The notes beneath the pieces were generated by a model. It searched no databases. It worked only from the letters and a program-made list of their open reading frames with translations, and had not been told where the DNA came from. The position numbers and the translations under genes were made by a program. From Pseudomonadaceae bacterium (lineage in GTDB: Bacteria; Pseudomonadota; Alphaproteobacteria; UBA2136; UBA6156), in NCBI GenBank assembly GCA_024236095.1, contig JACKLD010000014.1, positions 186,001-250,000 of the forward strand: a DNA stretch of 64,000 nt, in the 5' to 3' direction. Positions 40,567-50,487 of this stretch are shown in pieces; position 1 is the stretch's first letter, and every line of letters begins with the position of its first letter.

Positions 40567-43500
40567 CCCCGATGCGTGCGTTCCCGCCGCATTTCCTGCC
40601 ACGCCAGCATGCACGGCGTTACCACCAGCGTCAGCAGGCTGCCAAAGAGGGCACCGAACACGATCGCGATTGCCAACTGGTCCCACCACTGTGCGCTGGG
40701 GGCGTTGTAGCTGACGCTACGGTTCACCACGTCGATGGTGATGCGCGAGGCCATCGGCAGCAAGCCAATCGCCGTGGTAATCTGCGTCAGCAACACCGGC
40801 CGCAACCGCAAGCGACAAGTCTCGCGCAGGGCTTGGCGCCACGGGCCGTCGGCGCGTAGCTTGTTGTAGGTGTCAATCAGCACGATGTTGTTGCTGACGA
40901 TAATCCCCGCCAACGCGATAATCCCCAGCCCGCTCATGATAATCCCGAACGGCGTGCCGGTAAAAATATGGCCCAGCAACACCCCGCCGGTCGAGAATAC
41001 CACGGCGGTCAGCACCACAAACGTCTGGTAAAAGCTGTTGAACTCGATCAGCATGATGAGGGCGATCAAAAACACCGCCACCATAAACGCCACTTTCAAA
41101 AAACCCGCCGCCGTGTCCTGCTTGTCCTGGTCACCTTTGAAGTCGATGGTTACCCCCTGCGGCAATTTGGTTTTTGCCAATTCGGCACGGATGACCTTCA
41201 CCACCTCGCTGGCCAATGTCCCCTTGTCGACGTCGGCCTCCACGGTTACCGAGTTCTTCTGGTCGGTGCGGTGCAGCACGTCTACCTTGGGTACCGCCAC
41301 CCGCTCCACCACGTCGCCCACCGGCACCCGCCCGCCCGCCGTCGCCACGGTGATGGTATCGAGTGTGGTCAGCGTGCGTTGGTCATCACGCAAGCGCGCC
41401 ACGATATCCAGCTCTTCCTTGCGGTTGTCGGGTCGGTACTTGCCGACAATCGCGCCGTTGGTGGCCAACCGCAGCGTCTGGCCGATGGCGGCAATATCGG
41501 TGCCCAGCTGGCTGGCTTCCACCCGTTTCACGCGCATTGCCCATTCAATCCCCGGCTTGGGCATGTCGTCGTCGATGTCCCTCACGCCGGGAATCTCGGC
41601 CAGCTTTTGCCGCAAGGCCGTGGCCACCGGACGGATACTTCCCATGTCCGGACCTTCCACCACCAGCTGGATAGGCTTGCCTTGCTGCGGCCCCTTGCGC
41701 TCGGTTTTCTGTTCCAGCGTCACACCCGGTATCGGCCCGATGGCACGCAGGGCATTGGCCATAATGGTGTCTGCCGTAGGGCGCCCCGTACTCCATTCCG
41801 CCAGCTCCAGCGTGGCGCTGCCGATGGTGTCGCTGGGGCCGCTGCGCCCGCCGCTTCCGCCGCTGCGCAGGCTGACTGTCTGCACGCCGTCCAGCGTCAG
41901 CAGCGGGGCCTCTACCCGCCGCATGATGGCATCCTTCTCGAGCAAACTCATGTCGCCGCCGGCATGCACCACCAGCTCCACGCGGTCGGGCTCAATCCGC
42001 GGGAAGAACTCCACCCCGTGGTTGCCCACCGCATAAACGCCCCAAATCGCCACCAGCAGGGCAAACGACCATATCACCACCGCGCGCGGGCGTGTCAGCG
42101 CCCAATCCAGCCAGCGCACATAACGCTGGGCCAGGCGGTCATAAATGTCGCCGGGCGGTGGCGGTTTCGGCGTGCCGGGCAGCAGACCGCCCAGTGCGGG
42201 CAAAAACACCATCGCCATCACCCAGCTGGCGGTCAGGGTAAAGGCCAGCGTAATCGGCATGAATTTCATGAATTCGCCCACCGTATCCGGCCAGAACAAC
42301 AACGGCAAAAACGCGCACAAAATGGTGCCGGTACTTGCCGCCACCGGCCATGCCATATACTGGGCGGCCTCAATGTAGGCCTCCTGTTTGCGCTTGCCTT
42401 GGGCCAGCAGGGTTTCGGCCATTTCGCCCACCACAATCGCGCCGTCCACCAAAATACCCACGCTCAAAATCAGCGCGAACAGCACCACCACGTTGGTGGT
42501 GAAGCCCATCAGGTACAACAACAAAATCGCCGCCAAAAACGATCCCGGCACGGTCATCGCCACCAACGTCGCCCCGCGCCAGCCCAACGCCAGCAGCACC
42601 ACCAGCATGACCAGCAAGGTGGCGATCAATACATTGTTCTCAAGGTCTGAAAGCATCGTGCGGATGCGTACCGACTCGTCGTTGATGAGCCGGTACTGCA
42701 TGGTGGCGGGCCAAGATTGCGCTTCGTCGGCCACCACCTTGCGCACCGCATCCACCGTGTCGATGATGTTCTCGCCGATACGTTTTTTTACCCCCAGCGT
42801 CAGCGCGGGCTTCCCGTCCACCCGTGCCAGCACGCTGGCATCGCGGAATGCCAATTTCACCGTCCCGACATCCCGCACGCGGATGGTCTTGCCGTCTACC
42901 GATGCCAGCGGGATATTCAACAAGTCATCCGGCCGTTCCAACAATCCCGGAACCTTGATGGCATATTTCCCCGTGCCGGTCTCCAAGCTGCCCGCAGCCA
43001 CCAAGGCATTGTTGGCCTGCACTGCCTGCACCACCTCGGCAAGCGGCAGGCGGAAACTTTCCAATTGTGCCTTGTCCAGCTCCACCAACAAAATCTCCTC
43101 GCGCAAGCCGTTGACCTCGGCCTCCAAAACCCCCGGCAGGCTTTCGATACGGTCTTGCAGGTCTTCGGCATGACGCTTGAGCGTCCGCTCTGGAACGTCA
43201 CCGCTCAACACCACGGTGACGATGGGGAACAGTGCCAGATTGATTTCCGTCACCACCGGCTCTTCGGCGCCGTCCGGCAGGTCGGCCTTGGCGATATCCA
43301 CCTTCTCACGCACGTCGGCCAAGGCACTTTTGGGGTCAAACCCGGCCTGGAAGGTAATCACCAGATTGGCGCCGCCTTCATAGGCCGTGCCCTCCAGCGT
43401 ATCCAAACCGGTCAGCCCGCGCATTTCCTGCTCCACCGGTTTTAGCAGTTGGTTCACCGCATCTTCCGGAGAAATCCCCACATACGCCAAACTCACATAC

Positions 43501-43628
43501 ATGGTGGGAATGGGAATGTCAGGGTTGGCCTCTTTCGGGATATTCACATAAGCATATGCGCCTGCCACCAGCAGCAATACCAGCGTGGTCATCACCACCC
43601 GCGTTTGGGAAATCAGTAAGCGCAGCAT
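40563..43628 (-). CDS. RND-family efflux pump, inner-membrane permease
   Basis: The 1021-residue permease has the RND layout: N-terminal helix, large periplasmic domain (starting KEANPDIPIPTMYVSL), six membrane helices, a second periplasmic domain and six more. ATG 43628 is chosen for the GAGG box before it. In the fourth helix, the usual Asp-Asp pair reads VDGAIVV, so one Asp is Gly, and the counterpart of Lys940 in AcrB is Ser (IIVSNNIVLID). Such variants occur in other RND subfamilies. It works with the adaptor encoded at 45765 to export drugs, lipids or metals; substrate unknown. The gene follows the AI-2E family gene after 2 bases. Confidence 0.9.
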   Translation of the reverse strand: MLRLLISQTRVVMTTLVLLLVAGAYAYVNIPKEANPDIPIPTMYVSLAYVGISPEDAVNQLLKPVEQEMRGLTGLDTLEGTAYEGGANLVITFQAGFDPKSALADVREKVDIAKADLPDGAEEPVVTEINLALFPIVTVVLSGDVPERTLKRHAEDLQDRIESLPGVLEAEVNGLREEILLVELDKAQLESFRLPLAEVVQAVQANNALVAAGSLETGTGKYAIKVPGLLERPDDLLNIPLASVDGKTIRVRDVGTVKLAFRDASVLARVDGKPALTLGVKKRIGENIIDTVDAVRKVVADEAQSWPATMQYRLINDESVRIRTMLSDLENNVLIATLLVMLVVLLALGWRGATLVAMTVPGSFLAAILLLYLMGFTTNVVVLFALILSVGILVDGAIVVGEMAETLLAQGKRKQEAYIEAAQYMAWPVAASTGTILCAFLPLLFWPDTVGEFMKFMPITLAFTLTASWVMAMVFLPALGGLLPGTPKPPPPGDIYDRLAQRYVRWLDWALTRPRAVVIWSFALLVAIWGVYAVGNHGVEFFPRIEPDRVELVVHAGGDMSLLEKDAIMRRVEAPLLTLDGVQTVSLRSGGSGGRSGPSDTIGSATLELAEWSTGRPTADTIMANALRAIGPIPGVTLEQKTERKGPQQGKPIQLVVEGPDMGSIRPVATALRQKLAEIPGVRDIDDDMPKPGIEWAMRVKRVEASQLGTDIAAIGQTLRLATNGAIVGKYRPDNRKEELDIVARLRDDQRTLTTLDTITVATAGGRVPVGDVVERVAVPKVDVLHRTDQKNSVTVEADVDKGTLASEVVKVIRAELAKTKLPQGVTIDFKGDQDKQDTAAGFLKVAFMVAVFLIALIMLIEFNSFYQTFVVLTAVVFSTGGVLLGHIFTGTPFGIIMSGLGIIALAGIIVSNNIVLIDTYNKLRADGPWRQALRETCRLRLRPVLLTQITTAIGLLPMASRITIDVVNRSVSYNAPSAQWWDQLAIAIVFGALFGSLLTLVVTPCMLAWQEMRRERTHRG

Positions 43629-43630
43629 GC

Positions 43631-44677
43631 CTACCTCACTGTCCGGTGCCATGCGTCAATCACATAGGGCATCAGCACGCTCACCACCACACCGACCGGC
43701 ACTGCCAGCAGCATGCCGGTAATGCCGCCCAACTCGCCGCCCAGCAACAGCACGAAAATCACCCATACTGGGTGCAGCCCCACCCGCGAGCCGACCAGAT
43801 ACGGCGTCAGCAAACTGCTCTCCAGCATTTGCCCGACCATGTAAATGCCCATCACCAGAGCATAAGGCTGCCATGCGTCCAATTGATACTGCACCAGTAC
43901 CATCGCCAGCATGGCCATCACCCCGATCATCGCCCCTACCACCGGAATGAAGGCCAGAAGCCCCGCCAGCACCCCCAAGGCCCAGCCAAGCTCCAGCCCC
44001 ACCAGCTCCAATGCCGCACCGTAAAACACCGCCAGAATCAGACACACCAGCACCTGTCCGCGCAGGTAGGCTGAAAGTTTGATATCAATGTCCTCCACCA
44101 TCTGCACCATGGTAGACCGCCAGCGGCGCGGCAACACCCGCAACATGCGGGGCTTCAGTTCGGGCCAGTCGTTCAGTAGGTAAAAGGCCACCAGCGGCGT
44201 CATCACCACCAGCATCACAATGTTGAAGGCCGCCACTGCGCTGGAGTAAATCTGCTTCAGGTTGGCCAGCAGCCAGCTTGCACTGTCGCTGCCGGCGGAG
44301 GCGATGAATTTCATCACCGTATCACCCTGTATGGCCTTCAAGTTCAAAAGTTTGGCCATGCGCGGCGGGATCACCGAGTTCTGCAATTCGTTCAGGTAGG
44401 CCGGCAGCCGTTGGAGAAAGCCCGCCACTTGGTCCATCAGCAGCGGCAGGGCCAGCGCCATCAAAACGCCCAGCACAACCAGAGCCAGTGCCACCGGCAA
44501 GGCGCTGGCCAGACTGCGCGGTACACCCAGCCGTACCTGCAATTCCACCAACGGGTTGGTAATGTACGCCAGCACCAGCCCCGCCACGAACGGCAGCAGC
44601 ACCGCGTGGCCCAGCCATGCGACCAGCAGGGCGGAACCTGTCACCAGCAGGGTAATCAGCCAGCCACCGGGCGTCAT
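43631..44677 (-). CDS. AI-2E/PerM-family transporter
   Basis: A 348-residue polytopic inner-membrane protein of the AI-2E (PF01594-type) family: start helix (WLITLLVTGSALLVAWL), a paired hydrophobic region, a soluble domain (residues about 70-130), and several C-terminal helices with the family's GVLAGLLAFIPVVGAMIG and GGELGGITGMLLAVPVG. ATG 44677 overlaps the adaptor stop (ATGA) and follows GGGAGG. Placing it between adaptor and RND permease is unusual; it may handle an export substrate or simply share regulation. Confidence 0.85.
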   Translation of the reverse strand: MTPGGWLITLLVTGSALLVAWLGHAVLLPFVAGLVLAYITNPLVELQVRLGVPRSLASALPVALALVVLGVLMALALPLLMDQVAGFLQRLPAYLNELQNSVIPPRMAKLLNLKAIQGDTVMKFIASAGSDSASWLLANLKQIYSSAVAAFNIVMLVVMTPLVAFYLLNDWPELKPRMLRVLPRRWRSTMVQMVEDIDIKLSAYLRGQVLVCLILAVFYGAALELVGLELGWALGVLAGLLAFIPVVGAMIGVMAMLAMVLVQYQLDAWQPYALVMGIYMVGQMLESSLLTPYLVGSRVGLHPVWVIFVLLLGGELGGITGMLLAVPVGVVVSVLMPYVIDAWHRTVR

Positions 44678-45765
44678 GGTGCACCTCCCTCTGCCGTGGC
44701 GATAACCGTACCGCCGTCGCGCAATGCGCTTTGCCCCCGCGAGACCACCCGCACGGGAGCCTGTTGCCAGGCCGCCACCCACACGCCGTCAGCACTATCA
44801 TTCAAGACCTCGACCTGGTGGAAACGGACGGTTGTCTCGCCATCCGCCGCATCCGCCAGCATCACGCCCAAGCTGCCGCCGTCACCCAGCACCAGCCAAT
44901 CGTGCGGAATTTTCAAGGCAGATTCATCCTCAGCCGGAATATGCAACGTGGCCGTCATCCCCGTAGCAAGTGCTTTGGCATCGTCGCTCTCCACCACCGC
45001 TTCCACCCGGTAGGTGCGGGTGGCCGTATCCGCATCGGTCGCCACCGCCCGTAACCGGGCATTTACGCGGGCACCGTCCAGCAGCACCCCGGCCACTTCA
45101 ACACCCTGCCGCAACAGGTCGCGCTCGCTTTGCGCGGCATAACCAACCAACAAAATCTCGCTGCGGTCCACCATCAGCGCCACCGGCGCACCCACGTTCA
45201 CATAGTCACCCACATTCACCATGCGGTTTTCCACTCGTCCGTCAAAAGGCGCCCGCACCGTGGCATAACTCAAGTCCAGCTTGGCTGCGGCCACCTGTTC
45301 GCGGGCGGCTTCGTAGGCGGCTTCGCGCTCGGCCAGCACCGCCGCCGCCATGTAGCCCTCGCGGGCCAACTCGCGTCCGGCCTGCCACAGCTTGCGTGTG
45401 CGGGTCAATTCGGCCTCGGCGGCACGCAGGCGGATGGTGCGGTCGGCCGGGTCAATCTGCAAAAGCGGTGCGCCTTTCGCCACCGTGTCACCACGCTCCA
45501 CCATCACCTTGTCCACCCGTCCGGCGGTTTGGGCGGCAATTTCGGCCTTGGCGGCGGCTTCGGTAAGGCCGCTTAGGGTTATAATGCGCCGATAGTCCTG
45601 CGGCGCCACCATACTTACCTGCACGCTTGGTGCTGGGGGCGCCGTCTCTTGCGGGGCAGAGGCTTTTCCTCCCACCATGCCGCTGGCTAGCCACAGTGCC
45701 AACGCCGCCACCACGGCCACGCTTACCTTCACTTCCATGGAAAGAGACTGCCACCACCCGAACAT
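44674..45765 (-). CDS. RND efflux periplasmic adaptor (membrane fusion protein)
   Basis: The 363-residue adaptor has one N-terminal membrane helix (VSVAVVAALALWLAS), the lipoyl half motifs (KAEIAAQTAGRVDKVMVERGDTVAKGAPL and LSYATVRAPFDGRV) on either side of a helical hairpin, then a beta-barrel (VGDYVNVGAPVALM) and a membrane-proximal domain. It bridges the RND permease to an outer-membrane channel; none is encoded nearby. It is the first gene of a three-gene operon. No Shine-Dalgarno is obvious; ATG 45738 is an alternative start. Confidence 0.88.
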   Translation of the reverse strand: MFGWWQSLSMEVKVSVAVVAALALWLASGMVGGKASAPQETAPPAPSVQVSMVAPQDYRRIITLSGLTEAAAKAEIAAQTAGRVDKVMVERGDTVAKGAPLLQIDPADRTIRLRAAEAELTRTRKLWQAGRELAREGYMAAAVLAEREAAYEAAREQVAAAKLDLSYATVRAPFDGRVENRMVNVGDYVNVGAPVALMVDRSEILLVGYAAQSERDLLRQGVEVAGVLLDGARVNARLRAVATDADTATRTYRVEAVVESDDAKALATGMTATLHIPAEDESALKIPHDWLVLGDGGSLGVMLADAADGETTVRFHQVEVLNDSADGVWVAAWQQAPVRVVSRGQSALRDGGTVIATAEGGAP

Positions 45766-45863
45766 GGCTCAAAATGTGCCACAGCGTTGCCCCCGCCACA
45801 ATCGGCAAAGGCCTTAAAAAGCGATATTTTTATGAGTGCCGGGAAGATTCCCGTAAGCGGGCC

Positions 45864-47459
45864 CTATGCTACGTCGACCGGCAGTCCTTTGCCCCGCCGC
45901 TTCAACAACGCCACAAAGTCTTTCAGCTTGACCAATCCCGCACGGTCAATCGCCAATACAAACACAACGCCTCCTACGCCGGCCATGGCCGCACACCATG
46001 CCAGCCGCCACGCCAACAGGGCTTCGGCAGGGTAGGGGAGCACCGCTTTGGCCACCATCAGCGCCCCCGCCATCGCCGCCGCCACGCCCAGCATTTTGGT
46101 AATGGCACGCCCCAACCCCGCCTCGGCGCCCACATACACCCCCTGACGTCGCAGCCAATGCCATTGCAACCCTGCGTTCACATAGCCTCCAACCGCCGTG
46201 GCCAACGCAATTCCCACATGAGCCATGTTGCCGTCACCCATTCGGGTCAGCACCCACACAAAGCCGATGTTGCACAGCAGGTTCACCCCCAGCGCGGTGG
46301 CGCTGGCTTTCAACGGGCTCTTCGCATCTTCGTTGGCAAAGAACGCCGGTGCCGTCACCTTGGTCAGAATATAGGCGGGCAACCCCAGCACATACCCCAT
46401 CATCGCATAGGCCACCGCCAGTGCGGCGTCGGCGGTAAACGCCCCGTGGTTCAACAGCGTCAGCATCAATTCCGGTGCCAGCACCATCAGCCCCACCGTG
46501 GCCCCGGTGGCGATGGTCAAACACGCCACCAACGCACTCTGGAACGCCTGCCCCGCCCCGGCCTTGTCACCTTTGCCCAACAAGGTGGAAAGATGCGGCA
46601 ACAACACCGTGGCCACCGCAATGCCGATAAGTGCCAACGGCAACTGGTAAAACCGGTTGGCATATTGCAAATAACTCACCGCGCCTTCACCCACCCAACT
46701 GGCAATGAAGTTGTCGATTACCAGCGAAAGCTGCAGCACCCCCACGCCCAACGCGGCAGGCCCCATGCGCATCAGCATGGGGCGGATGAGCGGGTGTTTG
46801 CGCGGCAACCGCAACCGTAGGTTATACCCCGCCCGCCGTACCTCCCACACCATGTAGCCCACCTGCGCCAGCCCGCCCAGCGGTACACTCCACGCGGCGG
46901 CGTAGGCGGGACTCAAGCCCGCCTGCGGTAACGCGAACAAACCCAGAATGAATGCCAGATTCAAAAAGCTCGGCACCATCGCATAGGCCGCAAAACGCCC
47001 TGCCGTGTTGCACACCGCCCCCATAAAGGCTGCCAGCGTAATCATCAGCATGTAGGGGAAGGTGATGCGCCCCAACGCCACGGTGAGGTCGAACTTCGCC
47101 GCATCGCCCACCCAACCCGGCACCAGCGCGGTGACAATCGCGGGCATCGCCAGCATGCCCAACGCCGTCAGCACTACCAACACCACCACAAACCAGCCCA
47201 GCACGGCTTCGGCAAACTGTTTGGCTTCGGCGTGGCCTTTGGCCTGCTCGCGCGCCAGCAACGGCACAAACGCCACGTTGAAGGCCCCTTCCCCCAACAG
47301 CCGCCGCAACAGGTTGGGCAGTTGCAGTGCGATGAAGAACGCATCGCTGGCCATGCCCGCCCCCAGTTTGTTGGCAATCAGCAGGTCTCGCGCAAAGCCC
47401 AACACGCGGCTCAGTCCTGTCCAAGCCGCCACAATCAAGCTGTTTTTCAAAATCGCCAT
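45864..47459 (-). CDS. murJ: Lipid II flippase MurJ
   Basis: A 531-residue polytopic protein of the MurJ/MOP family with about 14 membrane helices. The N-terminus (LIVAAWTGLSRVLGFARDLLIANKLG) carries the family's basic residues; LPNLLRRLLGEGAFNVAFVPLLAREQA is the typical MurJ element. It flips the lipid-linked peptidoglycan precursor across the inner membrane. The ATG overlaps the mutS stop by 4 bases (ATGA). It ends an operon that begins with a nuclease gene at 51317. About 100 bases separate its stop from the adaptor gene. Confidence 0.9.
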   Translation of the reverse strand: MAILKNSLIVAAWTGLSRVLGFARDLLIANKLGAGMASDAFFIALQLPNLLRRLLGEGAFNVAFVPLLAREQAKGHAEAKQFAEAVLGWFVVVLVVLTALGMLAMPAIVTALVPGWVGDAAKFDLTVALGRITFPYMLMITLAAFMGAVCNTAGRFAAYAMVPSFLNLAFILGLFALPQAGLSPAYAAAWSVPLGGLAQVGYMVWEVRRAGYNLRLRLPRKHPLIRPMLMRMGPAALGVGVLQLSLVIDNFIASWVGEGAVSYLQYANRFYQLPLALIGIAVATVLLPHLSTLLGKGDKAGAGQAFQSALVACLTIATGATVGLMVLAPELMLTLLNHGAFTADAALAVAYAMMGYVLGLPAYILTKVTAPAFFANEDAKSPLKASATALGVNLLCNIGFVWVLTRMGDGNMAHVGIALATAVGGYVNAGLQWHWLRRQGVYVGAEAGLGRAITKMLGVAAAMAGALMVAKAVLPYPAEALLAWRLAWCAAMAGVGGVVFVLAIDRAGLVKLKDFVALLKRRGKGLPVDVA

Positions 47460-50050
47460 CAGTGCACCAAATCCCGTAACCGGTACACTTCGTCCAGCGC
47501 ATCGCGGGCGCTCATGCCGTCAACATCCAGCGCTTTGACGCGGCGCTCCAGTTCGGTTTCGGGTTTTTCCGTGCCGTAGTGGGCGGGGGTGGCAAACAAG
47601 GCCAGCTCATCCACACCCACGGCGCCTTTGCCCCGTGCCGCCTTGGTGAAGCCTGCCAGCAGGCCATCGGCCCGCGCCACCACGGCGGGCGGAAGCCCCG
47701 CCAGTTTGGCCACATGCACGCCGTAGCTGCCGCTGGCGGCACCGGCCCGTACTTCATGCAAAAAGACAATTTCACCCTTCCATTCCTTCACCGCCACATG
47801 ATGGGTGCTCACCTGCTCCAGCGTGCCCGCCAGCCCGTTCAGCTCATGGTAGTGGGTGGCAAACAGCGTGCGGCAGCCCAACTCTTGCGCGATGTGCTCC
47901 ACACAGGCCCATGCAATCGCCAGCCCGTCGTAGGTGGCGGTGCCGCGCCCCAGTTCATCCAGAATCACAAAACTGCGGGCGGTGGCACGGTTGAGAATCT
48001 GGGCGGTTTCCACCATTTCCACCATGAACGTGCTTTGCCCTGCGGCCAGATTGTCGGCCGCGCCGATGCGGCTGAACAGGGCATCGGCCACACCGATGCG
48101 GGCACGGGTGGCGGGCACAAAGCTGCCCATCTGCGCCAACACCAACAATAAGGCGTTTTGGCGTAGGTATGTGCTCTTCCCCGCCATGTTCGGCCCGGTC
48201 AACAGCCACAACTGCCCGTCAGACAAGTCACAGCCATTTGCCACAAAGGTGCCCACCCGCGCCGCGACCACGGGGTGTTTGCCGCCTTCCACTTCAAAGG
48301 TGCGACTGTCATCCACCACGGGCCTCACCCAGCCACCGCGCGCGGCAAGTTCGGCCAAGGCAGCCAGCACATCCACCGTGGCCAAGGCCTCGCTGGCGGC
48401 CAACAACGGCAACGAGGCCTTGCGCACCGCCGCACACATCTCGGCAAACACCGCCTCTTCCCGCGCCTGTGCCTGCGCGGCCGCGCTGCCCAGTTGGCGT
48501 TCCAGTGTCATCAGTTTTTCGGTGGTGTAGCGGTGGGCGGTGGTGGTGCTTTGGCGGTGGATGAAATGCGCGGGCACCTTACCCTCTTGCGCCTTGCCGA
48601 CCTCGAAGTAGTAGCCCCAAACCTTATTGTAACGTAGCTTGAAGGTGCCGCCTGCCACCGCGTTCTCTTCAGTCTCCAGCGCCGCCAGAAGCTCCTGCCC
48701 GTGGGTGACCATGTGGCGTTGGTTGTCCAGTTCGGCGTCAAACCCGTCCCGCACGAAACCACCCTCGCGCATCAGCGCAGGAAGCGGATCGTCGGCCAAC
48801 GCGCGCGCGAGGTAAGCAGTCAGCTCGGCCAGCCCCGACAAGCCGTCACGGTGCTGGCCCAACAATCGGCCATCCAGCTTGGCCAAAGCTTTCGCCAACG
48901 CAGGCAACTGGGCGCCTGTCTGCCGTAATACGGCCACGTCACGCGGGCCGCCGCGCTCCAGCAGCAGGCGGCTGACACAGCGGGCAACATCGCCGGTCTG
49001 CTTCAGCAGAGCGCGGATTTCTGCCCGCGCATCGGGATTGTTCACCAAAGCTTCCACGGCGTCTTGCCGCGCGGCAATCACCGCCACGTCGCTGCTTGGC
49101 TCGGCCAGCCAGCGCGAGAGCAACCGCCCGCCCGCCGCCGTCACCGTGCGGTCAATTTCATGCAGCAGGCTGTCTTTGCGGTTGCCCGCCAGGCTCTCGG
49201 TGAGCTCAAGGTTCCGCCGCGTGGCGGGGTCTATCTCCAGCACGCTGCGGGCGGCCACTTGGCGGGGGTGTTTCAACGCAGGCAATTTCCCCATCTGGGT
49301 CAGTTCCGCATACCCCAGCAACGCCCCCACTGCCGCCACGGCGGCCCCGGTCAGCGAGAGCCCCTCCACCGTTTTCAACCCATACGCCCGACATACCGTT
49401 TCTTCCGCGCGCAGTGGGCTGAACAACCCTTCCTGCACGCTCACCTGACGGCGCGACAGCAAGCCTTCCACCGCGCCTTCCAACGCAGGCGGCACCACAA
49501 TTTCGCCCGGCGCCAGCGCGGCCACCGCGGCTCCCAGCGTGGCCGCCTGCACGGGGCGATGACCGACCTCACCGGTGGAAAGATCCAGCCACGCCAGCAC
49601 ACCGCGCCAATGGGCGCTTGTATCTTCCGCCGCCACGGCGGCCAGATATGTCGGGCGGGTGGCTTCCAGCAACGCATCTTCGGTGAGTGTGCCCGGCGTA
49701 TAAAGCCGCACCACCTTGCGCTCCACCAGCGCGCTGCTGCCACGGGCTTTTTTGGCTTCTTCCGGCGTTTCCACCTGTTCGGCCAACGCCACCTTGAAAC
49801 CCGCCTTCAAACATTTGGCAATATATCCTTCCGCCGCATGGTACGGCACACCGCACATCGGGATGCCTTCATCCCCCTCGCGGCTGGTGCGGCGTTTGGT
49901 CAGTGTAATCTGCAACACTCCGGCCGCAGCCTCGGCATCATCGCCGAACAGCTCGTAAAAATCGCCCATGCGGAACCACAACAAAAACCCCGGATGCGCG
50001 CCCTTCAACCGCCCGTATTGCTGCATCACCGGTGTGTCGGGCAGGCTCAT
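47459..50050 (-). CDS. mutS: DNA mismatch repair protein MutS
   Basis: An 863-residue protein that recognises mismatches. The N-terminal mismatch-binding domain has RMGDFYELF, with the Phe-x-Glu motif that wedges at the mismatch. The C-terminal ATPase has Walker A GPNMAGKST and Walker B FVILDELGRGTATYDG, followed by the signature THYHEL. ATG 50050 is chosen since it overlaps the NUDIX stop (ATGA) and gives the standard MutS N-terminus; an upstream ATG is out of place. Length and all motifs fit a full-length active MutS. Confidence 0.95.
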   Translation of the reverse strand: MSLPDTPVMQQYGRLKGAHPGFLLWFRMGDFYELFGDDAEAAAGVLQITLTKRRTSREGDEGIPMCGVPYHAAEGYIAKCLKAGFKVALAEQVETPEEAKKARGSSALVERKVVRLYTPGTLTEDALLEATRPTYLAAVAAEDTSAHWRGVLAWLDLSTGEVGHRPVQAATLGAAVAALAPGEIVVPPALEGAVEGLLSRRQVSVQEGLFSPLRAEETVCRAYGLKTVEGLSLTGAAVAAVGALLGYAELTQMGKLPALKHPRQVAARSVLEIDPATRRNLELTESLAGNRKDSLLHEIDRTVTAAGGRLLSRWLAEPSSDVAVIAARQDAVEALVNNPDARAEIRALLKQTGDVARCVSRLLLERGGPRDVAVLRQTGAQLPALAKALAKLDGRLLGQHRDGLSGLAELTAYLARALADDPLPALMREGGFVRDGFDAELDNQRHMVTHGQELLAALETEENAVAGGTFKLRYNKVWGYYFEVGKAQEGKVPAHFIHRQSTTTAHRYTTEKLMTLERQLGSAAAQAQAREEAVFAEMCAAVRKASLPLLAASEALATVDVLAALAELAARGGWVRPVVDDSRTFEVEGGKHPVVAARVGTFVANGCDLSDGQLWLLTGPNMAGKSTYLRQNALLLVLAQMGSFVPATRARIGVADALFSRIGAADNLAAGQSTFMVEMVETAQILNRATARSFVILDELGRGTATYDGLAIAWACVEHIAQELGCRTLFATHYHELNGLAGTLEQVSTHHVAVKEWKGEIVFLHEVRAGAASGSYGVHVAKLAGLPPAVVARADGLLAGFTKAARGKGAVGVDELALFATPAHYGTEKPETELERRVKALDVDGMSARDALDEVYRLRDLVH

Positions 50051-50487
50051 TCCACCACCCCCAAACGCTTGGCCCATACGTGGACGCCACGGATAACATC
50101 TGCAAGCTCTGGAAAGGTAAATGTCCGGCCAAGGGCCTCTTCCACCGCTACCCATTCGGCCAGGTCGTGGTCTTCGTCAGGGGGCAGGATAACCTTCGGC
50201 GTGCCTTGGACTTTTGCCAGATACGCGATGCTATATTTCACAACCGGCTTGGCGGCGCCCCACCGCGAAGCGTGGCAGGGCATGATGAGCTCCACACCGG
50301 TCAAGCCCGTTTCTTCACGCAATTCCCGCAGCAAGCCCTGACCGGGGGTATCTTTTGCATCCATGCGCCCACCCGGCAAATGCCATTTGCCTTTCAAATG
50401 CTCCCACGTATGACGCAACAGCAGAATGTTGTCGTCAGCGTTGTAAATCACGGCGTGCTCGGAAACTTCACCCACAAAATGGCTCAT
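50047..50487 (-). CDS. NUDIX hydrolase
   Basis: A 146-residue protein with the Nudix box GRMDAKD...RELREETGL, where the first Glu is replaced by Asp but the catalytic REXXEE core is intact. It probably removes diphosphate from a nucleotide or coenzyme; its substrate cannot be told. It overlaps the SNase-like gene before it and mutS after it by ATGA, which suggests a shared function such as nucleotide-pool sanitation. Confidence 0.85.
   Translation of the reverse strand: MSHFVGEVSEHAVIYNADDNILLLRHTWEHLKGKWHLPGGRMDAKDTPGQGLLRELREETGLTGVELIMPCHASRWGAAKPVVKYSIAYLAKVQGTPKVILPPDEDHDLAEWVAVEEALGRTFTFPELADVIRGVHVWAKRLGVVE

Noticed and set aside
40968..42650. 560-codon plus-strand frame inside the RND gene region
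   Set aside because: It is antisense to the RND permease and consists of His/Gln/Arg-rich non-protein-like sequence.
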